Origin: JACJYM01 sp965230495
GTDB lineage: Bacteria; Bacteroidota; Bacteroidia; Chitinophagales; Saprospiraceae
NCBI GenBank assembly: GCA_965230495.1
Contig: OZ246004.1
Span: 1,116,001 to 1,180,000 of the forward strand
Direction of reading: 5' to 3'
DNA: 64,000 nt
Part shown: piece after piece, positions 18,828-29,500 of the stretch
Layout of the letters: every line of letters begins with the position of its first letter
How positions within the stretch are numbered: the stretch's first letter is position 1
Position numbers and translations under genes: made by a program
Notes under the pieces: generated by a model
Seen by the model: only the letters and a program-made list of their open reading frames with translations
The model's database searches: none
What the model was told of the DNA's origin: nothing

Positions 18828-20309
18828 CTATTTGGTCTTTATCATTTTTTTAAAAACACTATATACTCCATTTGTCCACCCAAAACCGTCCTGATTGGGA
18901 TATTCACCTCCTCCTGCTAAAGTGGATATATCTTCAACGTTATATTTTTCCATCATCTTACCAGTATTTCCAAACACTGATTCATTTAGTAAACACCATC
19001 TATCCATTATCTCCGTCGCTAAATTGTTATGTCCATAATTTATAAGACCAATCACACTCATATATTGTAGTGGAGCCCATCCATTTGGAGCATCCCATTG
19101 CTGTCCGGAACCTATAATAGAAGTCACTAATCCTCCTGATTTTAAAAAGTACTTTTCTATATTTTCAACTATTGCTGAAATTCTATTTTCTTCCACAATG
19201 TTGAAAAATAATGGAAAGACTCCAGCCAAAGTCATTCTTTCCTTTCTAATTTTTCCATTGAAATCAATATCAAAATAAAATCCTTCTTTCTCATCATAGA
19301 AAAGCTTATCGATAGCAGATTTTCTATTTTTAGCTAGTTGTTGGTATTTCGCAAATTTGACTTCATCTTTATTTTCAAACCAATTGCTTAAGAAATATTC
19401 ATAGAAATATAGTAAGCAGTTTAGATCAATAGGTATTATCTCATTAGTTTTGATAGTTCCTAAGTCAAAAGGATCATCCATCCACCTTGAGCTAAAATCC
19501 CATCCTGATTCGCACGCCGCTCTAAGATGCTTATATAGTGAGTTGTTGTTTGATTGCTCATATAGTTCAATATCTTCTATATATGATTCATCACGAGGTT
19601 CGTTTACTCTGTCATCATATCTCGTTAAACGATAATCGCCAAGTGACACCGTATAGTTGGTATTTATAGAACTATTATCACTCCAGTAATTATATTCTTG
19701 TTCAATACTTGGTATATATTTAGATGCCAGATCAACATCATAACTCTTCAATAAATCTATCATTAACGTAAAAAACGGAGGTTGAGATCTACCGAGAAAA
19801 TAAGATCTATTACCGTTTGGAATAAAACCGAGATTATTGATCATCCACTGAAAATTATCGATCATATTTTTGATCATTGTCCAATTACCTGCTTCTCTAA
19901 GTCCTAACATGGTAAAATAGCTATCCCAATAATAAATCTCATTGAATCTTCCTCCTGGGACAATATATTCGAATGGTAAAGGTATTTTACTGCTGTTTTC
20001 TAATTTATCGGGACTTCTAGATAGTTTTTTCCAAAGACTATTTATATGAACTTCAATATCTTTAGTATCATCTTGATTTTCCTGATATTGGAAAAATTCA
20101 AAGTTTTGATCGATGAATTTTAGAATCTCAAAACCCTCTTGTCTTTTTTGTACACTATATTTATTTCTAATTATTGATGCGTCGTACTTAGCAATAGCAT
20201 CCGCCATTTTTTTGGAATCTTTAAAAAGACCATTTCGCTGCACATAAGCAAATATTTCTCCCCAATCTTCCTTGGGGTCAATATAGTTTTTACGTTTAAT
20301 TCTAGTCAT
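18828..20309 (-). CDS. GH37 trehalase, cytoplasmic
   Basis: About 493 residues, family GH37, hydrolysing alpha,alpha-trehalose to two glucose. Trehalase signature 1 (PGGRFNEIYYWDSYF) and signature 2 (QWDAPNGWAPLQ) are both intact. The catalytic Asp lies in ESGWDFSSRW and the second catalytic Glu in GGGEYPNQDGFGWTNGV. There is no signal peptide, so the substrate must first be imported. I use the ATG at 20309, which overlaps the end of the MFS gene by 8 bases; the longer GTG start at 20330 would overlap by 29. The shared operon with an MFS transporter suggests uptake of an intact disaccharide. The family also contains enzymes on other alpha-glucosides, so trehalose specificity is likely but not certain. 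Confidence 0.9.
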   Translation of the reverse strand: MTRIKRKNYIDPKEDWGEIFAYVQRNGLFKDSKKMADAIAKYDASIIRNKYSVQKRQEGFEILKFIDQNFEFFQYQENQDDTKDIEVHINSLWKKLSRSPDKLENSSKIPLPFEYIVPGGRFNEIYYWDSYFTMLGLREAGNWTMIKNMIDNFQWMINNLGFIPNGNRSYFLGRSQPPFFTLMIDLLKSYDVDLASKYIPSIEQEYNYWSDNSSINTNYTVSLGDYRLTRYDDRVNEPRDESYIEDIELYEQSNNNSLYKHLRAACESGWDFSSRWMDDPFDLGTIKTNEIIPIDLNCLLYFYEYFLSNWFENKDEVKFAKYQQLAKNRKSAIDKLFYDEKEGFYFDIDFNGKIRKERMTLAGVFPLFFNIVEENRISAIVENIEKYFLKSGGLVTSIIGSGQQWDAPNGWAPLQYMSVIGLINYGHNNLATEIMDRWCLLNESVFGNTGKMMEKYNVEDISTLAGGGEYPNQDGFGWTNGVYSVFKKMIKTK

Positions 20310-21534
20310 TGGATGAAACTTTCTTATCACTTAGTTTAGCCAAAAAGATCAAAAAAACAACAAGACCGAATAAAGGGATCAATGCAAAATAAAAGGCTTT
20401 ACTTCCTCCTATAGAACCGAATAAGTAGCCAACAATTCTTGACCCTAAGGTTCCTCCTATTGCGGAAAAAAAAGTCAATATTCCAGCCATCTGACTAAAC
20501 AGTCTCTCGTCGGTAGCTCCTAAAACGGCAGCATTCATAAGAGGATAAATGGGAGCTAAAAACAAACCAATAAGTGGAAAAATATACCCGGCTAATGGAA
20601 TATCTGAAAACGAATTAATTTCGGTTACTTGGATAGAGTCCGTCATAGGAAGTACAAAAACAATCATAATTGCACTACAACCCAAACTGATCAACAATAG
20701 ATATAACCATTTTATCTTTTTAACCAAAAAACTGCTTACTGCTCGACCAAGAGCTATGGATAGAGCAAGAATAACTGAAATATTTACACTCAACTTCTCT
20801 GGAATATGTAACACCTCCTTGTTAAAAGTAGGTAACCAACTCATAATTCCTTGTTCGGTCATTACATATAGAAATGCACACACTGCAAAAATCATTACGA
20901 GCGGTTTTGTCAATAGATTTAGTTGTTTCTTAAAATCAATATCAGTTTTTGTATTAACACTTAAACTAGCTTCATCGAAATGAATAGTACTGATAAAAAC
21001 AATAGATAAAATAATCAGGGCTCCAATAAATAGATATATATTTAACCACGCAGATGGATTAGTATCACTGTAAAACAATGGGAATATTATATAAGCTGCG
21101 GCTATTCCAATCATAAAAAAGCTCTCTATGGAACTGAGAAAACTATTCAACTTTGTTCGGTTATCACTTAATGTACTCACAAGAGCATAAACTGCCACTT
21201 TAACCAACGAAAATGCCATACCTGTACATGCAAACATCAATTGTACTGACCAAAAAGAATTTCCAAAATACACTATTAGGCACCCTAATAATACAATGAC
21301 AAGCCCAATAATTAATCCTCTTTTATATCCTAACTTTGGCAAAAGGCTACCTACCATAAACGAAAAGATCGCAATACTTAAATCTTTAAAAGCTTCTAAA
21401 CTACTGGCTTGAATCTCCGTAACACCATAAGCTGACATTGACCTCTGAATCAAAATTCCTACACTATTAAGAAGCATAGCAAATACGAAATAAAGAAGAT
21501 ACAATGCTATTTTCAATCTAAGTATGTGATTCAT
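20302..21534 (-). CDS. MFS transporter
   Basis: A 410-residue inner-membrane protein with about 12 hydrophobic segments in two halves of six, as in the major facilitator superfamily. A basic inter-helix loop (LLPKLGYKRGLIIG) matches the loop 2-3 region of the family. It lies 8 bases after the GH65 gene and overlaps the trehalase gene, so it probably imports the product that GH65 leaves or the disaccharide that trehalase cleaves. The substrate cannot be assigned from sequence alone. Confidence 0.85.
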   Translation of the reverse strand: MNHILRLKIALYLLYFVFAMLLNSVGILIQRSMSAYGVTEIQASSLEAFKDLSIAIFSFMVGSLLPKLGYKRGLIIGLVIVLLGCLIVYFGNSFWSVQLMFACTGMAFSLVKVAVYALVSTLSDNRTKLNSFLSSIESFFMIGIAAAYIIFPLFYSDTNPSAWLNIYLFIGALIILSIVFISTIHFDEASLSVNTKTDIDFKKQLNLLTKPLVMIFAVCAFLYVMTEQGIMSWLPTFNKEVLHIPEKLSVNISVILALSIALGRAVSSFLVKKIKWLYLLLISLGCSAIMIVFVLPMTDSIQVTEINSFSDIPLAGYIFPLIGLFLAPIYPLMNAAVLGATDERLFSQMAGILTFFSAIGGTLGSRIVGYLFGSIGGSKAFYFALIPLFGLVVFLIFLAKLSDKKVSSND

Positions 21535-21542
21535 CTATAAGT

Positions 21543-23582
21543 CTATTTAGCGGTTACTATAAATGTTTCTTTGTTAGGGCCTACTCCCTTGATAGTCAAT
21601 TTTTTCCATGATTTGGGAATTTGAGTTTCAATTTGATATACTCCATCGTCATTAATTCTGATTCCACCGAATCCTGAAATAACTGCCTGAAGCATCCCGC
21701 CTGCTCCTGTTGCAAAATAAGGATTAGTTCCTCCGGCAGTTTCGGATATTACCCCAAAAGGAGGTACTTCATTAGGTTTGTAACTGGTGGAAAAAATCTT
21801 TTCTGCCTCATCTACATTGCCGAGTTGATTCTCAAGAATACAAAGTATGGCAACGCCCATCGCCGGACCTTCCGGACTCATTCTAGGTGAATAATAATTA
21901 AGGTCTTTTTTTATTTGTGTTTCATTTTTATAATACTCCAATGGATAGGCCAATAAATTAACATCTGCTTGCTTAATCATATCGCCCTCGTAGGTTCTGT
22001 TCTCTTTTGTAGTACCATCATCAAAAGTGAGTATCGGAATATTGTCTGCAACATGGTTCCAATCTGAATCAGGAGTTATATTCAACTCTAATGCTGCTTT
22101 TTCTGCATTCTTAAGACTTATAATTGCCATTGCATTGGTAAATGCATTATTGTCTATATTTTCTTCCCATTCGTTAGCTCCTATTACATTATTAATATCA
22201 TACTGATTGCTACCATTTCTTTCTACTCTACTCGCCCAAAATTGTGCGGCAGCCTTAATAACAGGCCATCCCTTTTCTTTAAGCCATCTTTTATCTTTTG
22301 TCATTTGATAATATTTCCAATGGGCCCATGATACACATCCTGTTATATGATGTTGAAAAGGTCCTGTCAAAGCCCATACCGGAGTATCTTCGGAGCCATC
22401 ATCCGCAGATTCCCATGGATACATTGCTCCCTCATAGCCATGAGAAAATGCATTTTGTTTGGCCGCATCTAGTCTGTTATATCGATATTCCAAGATGGAT
22501 TTTGCGATATCAGGCTGTAACATAAGTATAGGGGGATACATCCAAAGCTCGGTATCCCAAAAAACATGACCGTTATATCCCAAGCCAGATAGCCCCATAG
22601 GAGAAAGACTGTAACCCGTCCCCTTTCTTGTAAATGAGTAGAGGTGATATAGAGCGAATCTTATATCTCTGGTTATATCAGTACTACCTTCAACAACAAT
22701 ATCTCCTTCCCACAATTTGTTCCATGCCTCCTGATGTCTTTTAACTAATCTTTCCGTACCTTCTAATTTAGCAAAGATGGTTAGTCTCTCTGCCTCATTA
22801 TGAGGGTCTTCGTAATGAGTGGAAGAACATGTTGAAGCTACTACAGCAAAACGATAAGTCTCTCCCGCTTTCAACTTCTTCTTAAATTTCATTAAATGTA
22901 TATTATAGTCCCAATCTTCATGTATAATATCAGGTTCATTGCCGTGACTTTCATAAAAGATTATACTATTGGAAGCTGCAAGCTTTATCTTTCCTGAGGG
23001 ACTTAATCCTACAGAAGTCATCAAAGGAATCAGAACATGAGGTCTATCAATTTCAGCATAGTAATTTCGTACATCATTCAAATGAACAGGAGCTTCAATT
23101 TTTGAAATTGGTGTAATATCTATATCCTTGTGGGCCTTTATTTCTATAATTGCCAATGAGGTATACGGCAGATGTCGCAAGGACATCATTGTTTGAGAAA
23201 CAGAGCATTTATCTCCTACATCAAAAGTGGTAATCAAAGATGCCTTATTCATCTCCAAGGATTGTTGATAATTTGAGATATCCTGAGGACCTACCCTCCT
23301 ATTATCAACATCTAATTCCATATCCAAGTGGTTAAAAGTCTTTAAAATATTAGAAACCCTCCCTCTTTGATAATAATCATATACTCCATTCAAGACTACA
23401 TCCTTAATTTTCATGGGCTTAGGACTTGAGACCAATCCAACCATCCCATTACCCAATGTCACTCCATAATAATTATCAGGATCAATATCTTTGGCCCTAA
23501 CCGTCCAGGCATCATCCTGCTGCGAGAAAGAAGTATTAGCTAGAATAACGAAACTAAGTAAATACAATAAGCTATTTTTCAT
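21543..23582 (-). CDS. GH65 family glycoside hydrolase/phosphorylase, periplasmic
   Basis: A 679-residue GH65 protein with a signal peptide (cleavage near NTSFSQ, about residue 20). Family motifs are FWDTELWMYP (341-350), GYEGAMYPWESA (382-393) and GANEWEENIDNNAFTN, whose Glu471 aligns with the general acid. A C-terminal GGTNPYFATGAGGMLQ segment is as in the family. Known GH65 activities include maltose, trehalose and kojibiose phosphorolysis, 2-O-glucosylglycerol phosphorolysis, and, in Bacteroidota, kojibiose hydrolysis. Export argues for a hydrolase, since phosphorolysis would waste glucose 1-phosphate outside the cell. It sits between the FG-GAP lipoproteins and the MFS gene in the locus. 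I cannot separate hydrolase from phosphorylase by eye. Confidence 0.88.
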   Translation of the reverse strand: MKNSLLYLLSFVILANTSFSQQDDAWTVRAKDIDPDNYYGVTLGNGMVGLVSSPKPMKIKDVVLNGVYDYYQRGRVSNILKTFNHLDMELDVDNRRVGPQDISNYQQSLEMNKASLITTFDVGDKCSVSQTMMSLRHLPYTSLAIIEIKAHKDIDITPISKIEAPVHLNDVRNYYAEIDRPHVLIPLMTSVGLSPSGKIKLAASNSIIFYESHGNEPDIIHEDWDYNIHLMKFKKKLKAGETYRFAVVASTCSSTHYEDPHNEAERLTIFAKLEGTERLVKRHQEAWNKLWEGDIVVEGSTDITRDIRFALYHLYSFTRKGTGYSLSPMGLSGLGYNGHVFWDTELWMYPPILMLQPDIAKSILEYRYNRLDAAKQNAFSHGYEGAMYPWESADDGSEDTPVWALTGPFQHHITGCVSWAHWKYYQMTKDKRWLKEKGWPVIKAAAQFWASRVERNGSNQYDINNVIGANEWEENIDNNAFTNAMAIISLKNAEKAALELNITPDSDWNHVADNIPILTFDDGTTKENRTYEGDMIKQADVNLLAYPLEYYKNETQIKKDLNYYSPRMSPEGPAMGVAILCILENQLGNVDEAEKIFSTSYKPNEVPPFGVISETAGGTNPYFATGAGGMLQAVISGFGGIRINDDGVYQIETQIPKSWKKLTIKGVGPNKETFIVTAK

Positions 23583-23593
23583 ATTATTATTTG

Positions 23594-26566
23594 TTAGTTC
23601 AATTCAACATATTTTAAATCATAATCTTTAGTTATCCAATACAATTTATTGTGAGAGTACATTATGTCTCTTATTTCATCCCTTATGTAAGGAATATTAA
23701 GATATTCTGTTTTAATCTCCCATTTAGGATTATTCCATTTGATGGCCATTAATCTTCCCGCGTCTTGTCTTCCCCAATTTGGGTCAATATCCCAGATATT
23801 ACCTCCTAGAATTAGATATTCATTCTTTATATATTCTAAAGCCATAATTGGAAAAGTCTGACAATACTCGGGCAACTCTTTTCGTATAAACTCTCCATCA
23901 TCATATTCAAAAATTGCAGATTTTAGCGTAACTACTTTTTTTTCTACCAGTTCAGTATCCTTCGAAATTGATATAATATCATCAATATCCGCTTCTATAT
24001 AAGATCTATGATTATTAAATTTTTTCTTAGCAATAGGTAGCTGTTCTACAAATAAACTCCTGTTAGGATAGGGTCTCTCTCTATTACTGTCTATGTCAAC
24101 ATAACTTATCAAACTTTCACTAACACCATTAAGATCAAAGTCACCATGATAGTATTTCAAAGGTTTGGTATTAGAAACAGAAATACCATGATTTTCGCCA
24201 TAGTTTCCAACTACAATATCATATTTATTATCCCCGTCTAAATCCACAATCTTTAAACAATTCCACAGCCCTTCACTACTTTCAATTGTTGTTTTAGACA
24301 ATCTTCCATCCTTATTCAAAAACACAGTTACGGGCATCCAATGTCCTACTATTATTAAATCATCCCAGCCGTTACCATCAATATCAAACCACTCTGCATC
24401 CATGACCATACCTGATATATCAAGATCTAACTTATCGATTCCATTATCTTCCTTTCTTGCCAATATAAATGAAGGAATATCGACATGATATTGGTCTTTT
24501 ACAGAATGTACACCTATGAAGCAATCCAAATCTCCATCCTTATCGAAATCACCTGAGCGTTCAAAATATTCTTTAACCTTTCGATCTATGTGTTCCGATG
24601 AGAAGCTTTTATTCTTTTTACTTACTATGCTATCACCATAAATACTTAAATCAAATCCATCTCCGTATCCAATTACTGATAAAGAGGAACTGTCTGAAAT
24701 ATGAATTTGCGGACCTGAATTATCCAAATTATATAATAACCAAGGTATTTTAAGTTGATCATTGTCTTTTGCCGGAGATATCAGTTTTAGAGAATGAACA
24801 GTATTATTATCGTTTCTCTTAATGTCATATTGATACTTTTGATCTGATTTTCTTTCCAGTACTAAAGTCCTATTAAAGGAGTCAATCACTAATGTTTCAC
24901 AACTGTCATCACTCCAAATTACTTTGAGTGAATCAGGTGTTGTTTTTCCAAAACCAAAATGGCAAGTAGTCTCTGAATGAGATTGAAAGCCAGATGTGTT
25001 CTTAATCATACGACTCTGAATAGTACTGTCAGCATATGCGACTATTTTCGTACCAATACTTGAATTATTGGAAGTCCTGACATTTAAGAAATTATTCTTA
25101 ACTACATGATTAGGTTTTAGGATTTGCGCAACGGAATTCACATTATTTATTACTATTTCCAAATATCCGTCGTTGTCTAAATCTCCTATAGCAGCTCCAG
25201 TCGAACACGTTTTTTCCTTGGAATAAATTCTTCTAAATTTGTTATTTCCATCGTTTTCAAAATACACATTCGGCACAGCTCCAGCAGGTATTTTTTTAAT
25301 TTGCAATAGATTTGAATCCGGGAGTTCATTAAAATGGAAGTCTATATAATCCATATCGTTCGGCCTTCTGACAATACCATTTGTTATGTAGATATCTTTA
25401 TCACCATCGTTATCAAAATCAGCTATCAATGGGCTCCAACTCCAATCGGTATCATCTAGGCCATAGAATGCAGCCAATTCTTTATATACAGGAATACCAT
25501 CTATAACGTCTTCACAAAACTGAATTGCGTTCTTAGGGCTTTGATGATGATATCCAAAGCTTCTCTTATAATTATATACAGATATATTCTCCCACCCTCC
25601 ACTAGCTTTATATATGTCATCAGAAAATGGCTTCATATCTAATGTCAATATGTCCATGAGTCCATTATTATCGATATCCTCAACAGTACATCCCATTGAA
25701 AAATTACTGTTTCGATCCGTGGCACTCGTAATAACTTCTTTAAATGTTTTATTCTTTTGATTAATATATAGATAATCATTTTCGTGAAAATCATTGGCTA
25801 TATAAATATCTGGCCAACCGTCATCATTCATGTCAGCTACATCAATACCAAGGCCAAAGCCAATGGATGAAGAATATATATTTGCATTTTTCGTAACATC
25901 TATGTAAGTACCATTCTTATTTTCCAATAATAAATCACCGGCTAAAGAGTCTTTGATGTATCTAATACCGGATTTTTTAAACTGATCTACATTTTTGACA
26001 GAATGATTTAAAATGTAACAGTCCAGATCTCCATCCTTATCATAATCAAAAAAATTAGATTGCGTTGAAAAACCAGAGAAATCAAGACCGTATGTGGCGG
26101 ATTGTTCTACAAAATTTTTACCGTTCTGATTGATGAATAGTTTATTATGGTCATTGTATGCTAAATAATTACCTAATCGGCAAACATATATATCTAACCA
26201 TCCATCTTGATTGACATCTACCATATTCACACCCGTCGACCATCCTAACAGATCTTTTTCGACAAACATATCAGTAGCCCTTCTAAATTTTAAATTTCCC
26301 TCATTGATATATAATGCATCTTGACTCAGATTAGAACCAAAATATATGTCGCTGAGTCCATCATTATTTACATCTCCTATGGCTACTCCTCCGCCATTAT
26401 AGAAATACAAATATTTATGAATATTAAATTCCTCGGTATCTTCAACTTTATTGATAAAATCAATCCCTGAATGTTCTTGTGATATTAGTGTTAAAGGATT
26501 ATTCTCTTCCACCTGTGGTTTACAAGAAAAGAATCCTAAAACAAATATCAAAAGTAACTTCGGCAT
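23594..26566 (-). CDS. FG-GAP/ASPIC-UnbV (CRTAC1-like) lipoprotein, third of three
   Basis: A 990-residue predicted surface lipoprotein (FFSC lipobox at Cys15, then KPQVEENN). N-terminal NGGGVAIGDVNNDGLSDIYF and many later DxDxDGxxD loops mark FG-GAP/VCBS beta-propeller repeats. An ASPIC/UnbV-type segment (SIGTKIVAYAD ... HFGFGKTTPDSLKVIW) lies near the middle, and a second propeller set follows. It is shorter and more diverged than its two upstream paralogues. The ATG at 26566 overlaps the upstream stop by one base (TGATG); a TTG one codon earlier is less likely. Its place in a SusCD-led locus suggests a surface glycan-binding or scaffold role, inferred from position only. Confidence 0.88.
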   Translation of the reverse strand: MPKLLLIFVLGFFSCKPQVEENNPLTLISQEHSGIDFINKVEDTEEFNIHKYLYFYNGGGVAIGDVNNDGLSDIYFGSNLSQDALYINEGNLKFRRATDMFVEKDLLGWSTGVNMVDVNQDGWLDIYVCRLGNYLAYNDHNKLFINQNGKNFVEQSATYGLDFSGFSTQSNFFDYDKDGDLDCYILNHSVKNVDQFKKSGIRYIKDSLAGDLLLENKNGTYIDVTKNANIYSSSIGFGLGIDVADMNDDGWPDIYIANDFHENDYLYINQKNKTFKEVITSATDRNSNFSMGCTVEDIDNNGLMDILTLDMKPFSDDIYKASGGWENISVYNYKRSFGYHHQSPKNAIQFCEDVIDGIPVYKELAAFYGLDDTDWSWSPLIADFDNDGDKDIYITNGIVRRPNDMDYIDFHFNELPDSNLLQIKKIPAGAVPNVYFENDGNNKFRRIYSKEKTCSTGAAIGDLDNDGYLEIVINNVNSVAQILKPNHVVKNNFLNVRTSNNSSIGTKIVAYADSTIQSRMIKNTSGFQSHSETTCHFGFGKTTPDSLKVIWSDDSCETLVIDSFNRTLVLERKSDQKYQYDIKRNDNNTVHSLKLISPAKDNDQLKIPWLLYNLDNSGPQIHISDSSSLSVIGYGDGFDLSIYGDSIVSKKNKSFSSEHIDRKVKEYFERSGDFDKDGDLDCFIGVHSVKDQYHVDIPSFILARKEDNGIDKLDLDISGMVMDAEWFDIDGNGWDDLIIVGHWMPVTVFLNKDGRLSKTTIESSEGLWNCLKIVDLDGDNKYDIVVGNYGENHGISVSNTKPLKYYHGDFDLNGVSESLISYVDIDSNRERPYPNRSLFVEQLPIAKKKFNNHRSYIEADIDDIISISKDTELVEKKVVTLKSAIFEYDDGEFIRKELPEYCQTFPIMALEYIKNEYLILGGNIWDIDPNWGRQDAGRLMAIKWNNPKWEIKTEYLNIPYIRDEIRDIMYSHNKLYWITKDYDLKYVELN

Positions 26567-29500
26567 CAATTCAATTTTAGTAACACTGATTTATCATTAT
26601 TTCTTGTAACAAGAATATAGTTACCCGTTCCAACATTTAGTGTATTAATGTCCCTGATTTGTCCTTCGACATTAACATTGATTTCATTTTCCTCAACTAA
26701 CTGATATTGCCCCTTCCCTGTATTCTCAAGTACATACAAATTTCCTGCATCATAACGACCTATTTCTGGTTTGGTCTCATAAAGGTTCCCTCCCAACAAT
26801 AAATCTAAATCTCCGTCCTGATCAAAATCTAATGTTTTGATAGCGTAAATTGGAGTATATTGAACCTCCATTGGCAATTCTCCTTTTCTATAAACACCAC
26901 CCTCATTTATAAATAAAGAAGTTTCAAAGGTGTTGATCTTTAGCGTCAATGTCGCTTCCATGATATTTGGTTCAAAAAGGTCATCTATCTCCTTTAAAGC
27001 GTAGTCTTCATACTTTAGATATTTCTTTTTTAAACTTGGCAATTGCTTAACAATATCATGCCTTAAAGCAACAGGAAAAGAATTATCATCCACATAATTG
27101 CAAACAATTTGCTCAACATTTCCATTCCTATCAAAATCATTAACATGCATGCAAAAAGGCTTTTCTTCAGATGCATTGAATCTTGAATTCATGCCCAAAT
27201 TACCTGCGATAATATCCTGATCTCCGTCTCCATCTACATCTTCAACCACTATCGTTTTCCACCAGCCATTAGAATTATGTAGTCCATAGGATTGAGTATT
27301 GTCTTCGAATGTACCATCACTTTTTTGAAGTAAAACTCCAATTTTGGTATACTCACCACAGTACACTATGTCAATAAGATTGTCTCCATTTATATCAGCC
27401 CATTTAACATCCGTTATCATTCCGACTTGTTGCAGAGATGGAGCTATTGCCTTTGTAACATCTCTTAGATCTCCATTATCATTATTGAGGATACTTATAT
27501 CACAAGGCACACCATATTGACCAGATTTTAATCTTTCGGCTACCATAAGGTCTTGATCGCCATCACCGTCGTAATCATAAGCCTGAGAAACGGAAGAATG
27601 TTTGAATATATTTGAAAGTACTCTCTTGTTCCAAATACTAAAGTTTCCATTCCCATCATTGATGTATATCCTATCCTTAATATCTGAAGATTGATTACTG
27701 AACTCCTTGCCTCCACAACTCACGTATATATCACTATCACCATCATTATCGACATCCATGGATTCCGCTTGTCTAACTTCACTTTCTTTATATTCTTCAA
27801 AAAGAAAGTTATTAACCTCATTAAAATTTCCGTTTGAAGTTTGTAGGAACATCTTTGAAGCGAAACCTTTTGATCCACATATGAAAACATCATCTAAATT
27901 ATCACCATTAAAGTCGTCAACTAAAGATTTAGGACCTTCGGTAGAAGTCATATGAAAAAGAAGTCTATCACGATCAAAATCAACAAAATAATTTTCTTCG
28001 TGAACATAGTCCAGTATACCTTCTTCCCTAGTAAATAATTCTCTTTTGCCTATTGAACTATTGACCTTATCATGTTTTTTGATATGATCATAATCCAATA
28101 TATGATGTTTATTAGGGGCTACGTTTTGTAAAAGGCTAACCTTTTGATCTGGCCAAATTACCTTAACGGAATCTATAGTATTTATTTCTCCAAGTCCAAA
28201 ATGAGTCCTGTATTGCATAGAGGACTGAAATCCCTTAGTTGGCATAAATTGATCATATAGAATTTTGTCCCCTAAAAATACATATACCTTGGTACCTACT
28301 AAATATGGATTGGCTCCACTTCCTCTATAACTAAACTGGACATGGTTTGAAGTACTCTTGTTTTCGTAGAAGAATAAAGGCATATTAACATTATTAACTA
28401 TTAACTCTAAGTCGCCATCATTATCCAGATCTCCATAGGCAGCTCCGTTCGAATGTGATGGAGTATTGAGTCCCCAGTGTTCTGACATATCATTGAACTT
28501 TAATTCTCCATTATTCACAAACATTTTATTGGGAATTCTTTCTGAAGGAATGACATCTATTAATTCTTTGAAATTAACTTCATTATTGGCTGTCATTTTT
28601 TTCATTATTTCCTCAGTAGAAATATAATTGATGAAGTCCTGGTCTGTTAAATCCTTATTAATTCCATTAGCAACAAAAATATCTCTATATAAATCATTAT
28701 TGAAGTCAGCCAACAAAGCTCCCCAACTCCAATCCGAGGCCTCTACACCAGAATACCTTCCTATTTCGTTGAAGTTCTCATTTTTAGAGTTGAGATGTAG
28801 CATGTTTCTGGTGAACTGATGGTAATATCCATTTTTGATATTGGATTGGTACTTATCCCAATCCTCAAAAGTTGTTTTCGTTTTTATTCTTCTTTCGTCA
28901 GATGGTAACATTTCCGTAACGAAAATTTCAGGCCAACCATCATTGTTCAAATCTGCCATATCTGCTCCCATAGAAGCAACAGAAATTGACTTCATATATT
29001 TTTCCAATTCTTCTGAAAAAGTGCCATCCTGGTTATTAATATAGAGATAATCCTTTTCAAAAAAATCGTTCGATATATAAATATCATCCCAACCATCTTG
29101 GTTTACATCTCCGACGGTAACACCTAATCCAAATCCTATTTCACTGGCATATATCCCTGCTTCGACACTTATATCGGTAAATTTATCTCCATCGTTTCTA
29201 AATAATTTATCACCCCCTTTCTCATCTCTTACATTTCTTACATTTTCTTTCGGATTAAATGAAGAAATTGCTCTATAAGAATTATTCAAAAGATACATGT
29301 CTAGATCTCCATCTTTATCAAAATCAAAAAATGCGGAATGTGTAGAATACCCGTTATCATTAATTCCATATTGAGCTGCCATTTCAATAAATGAACCATT
29401 TTGTTGATTAATAAATAGTTCATTGTGCCGTTTTTCTCCTCTAATATCTCCCGAGTTACAAACATATATATCCAGCCAACCGTCTCCATTAACATCTGCC

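Noticed and set aside
20309..20330. Longer trehalase start (GTG at 20330)
   Set aside because: Would overlap the MFS gene by 29 bases, and an ATG at 20309 gives the usual small overlap.
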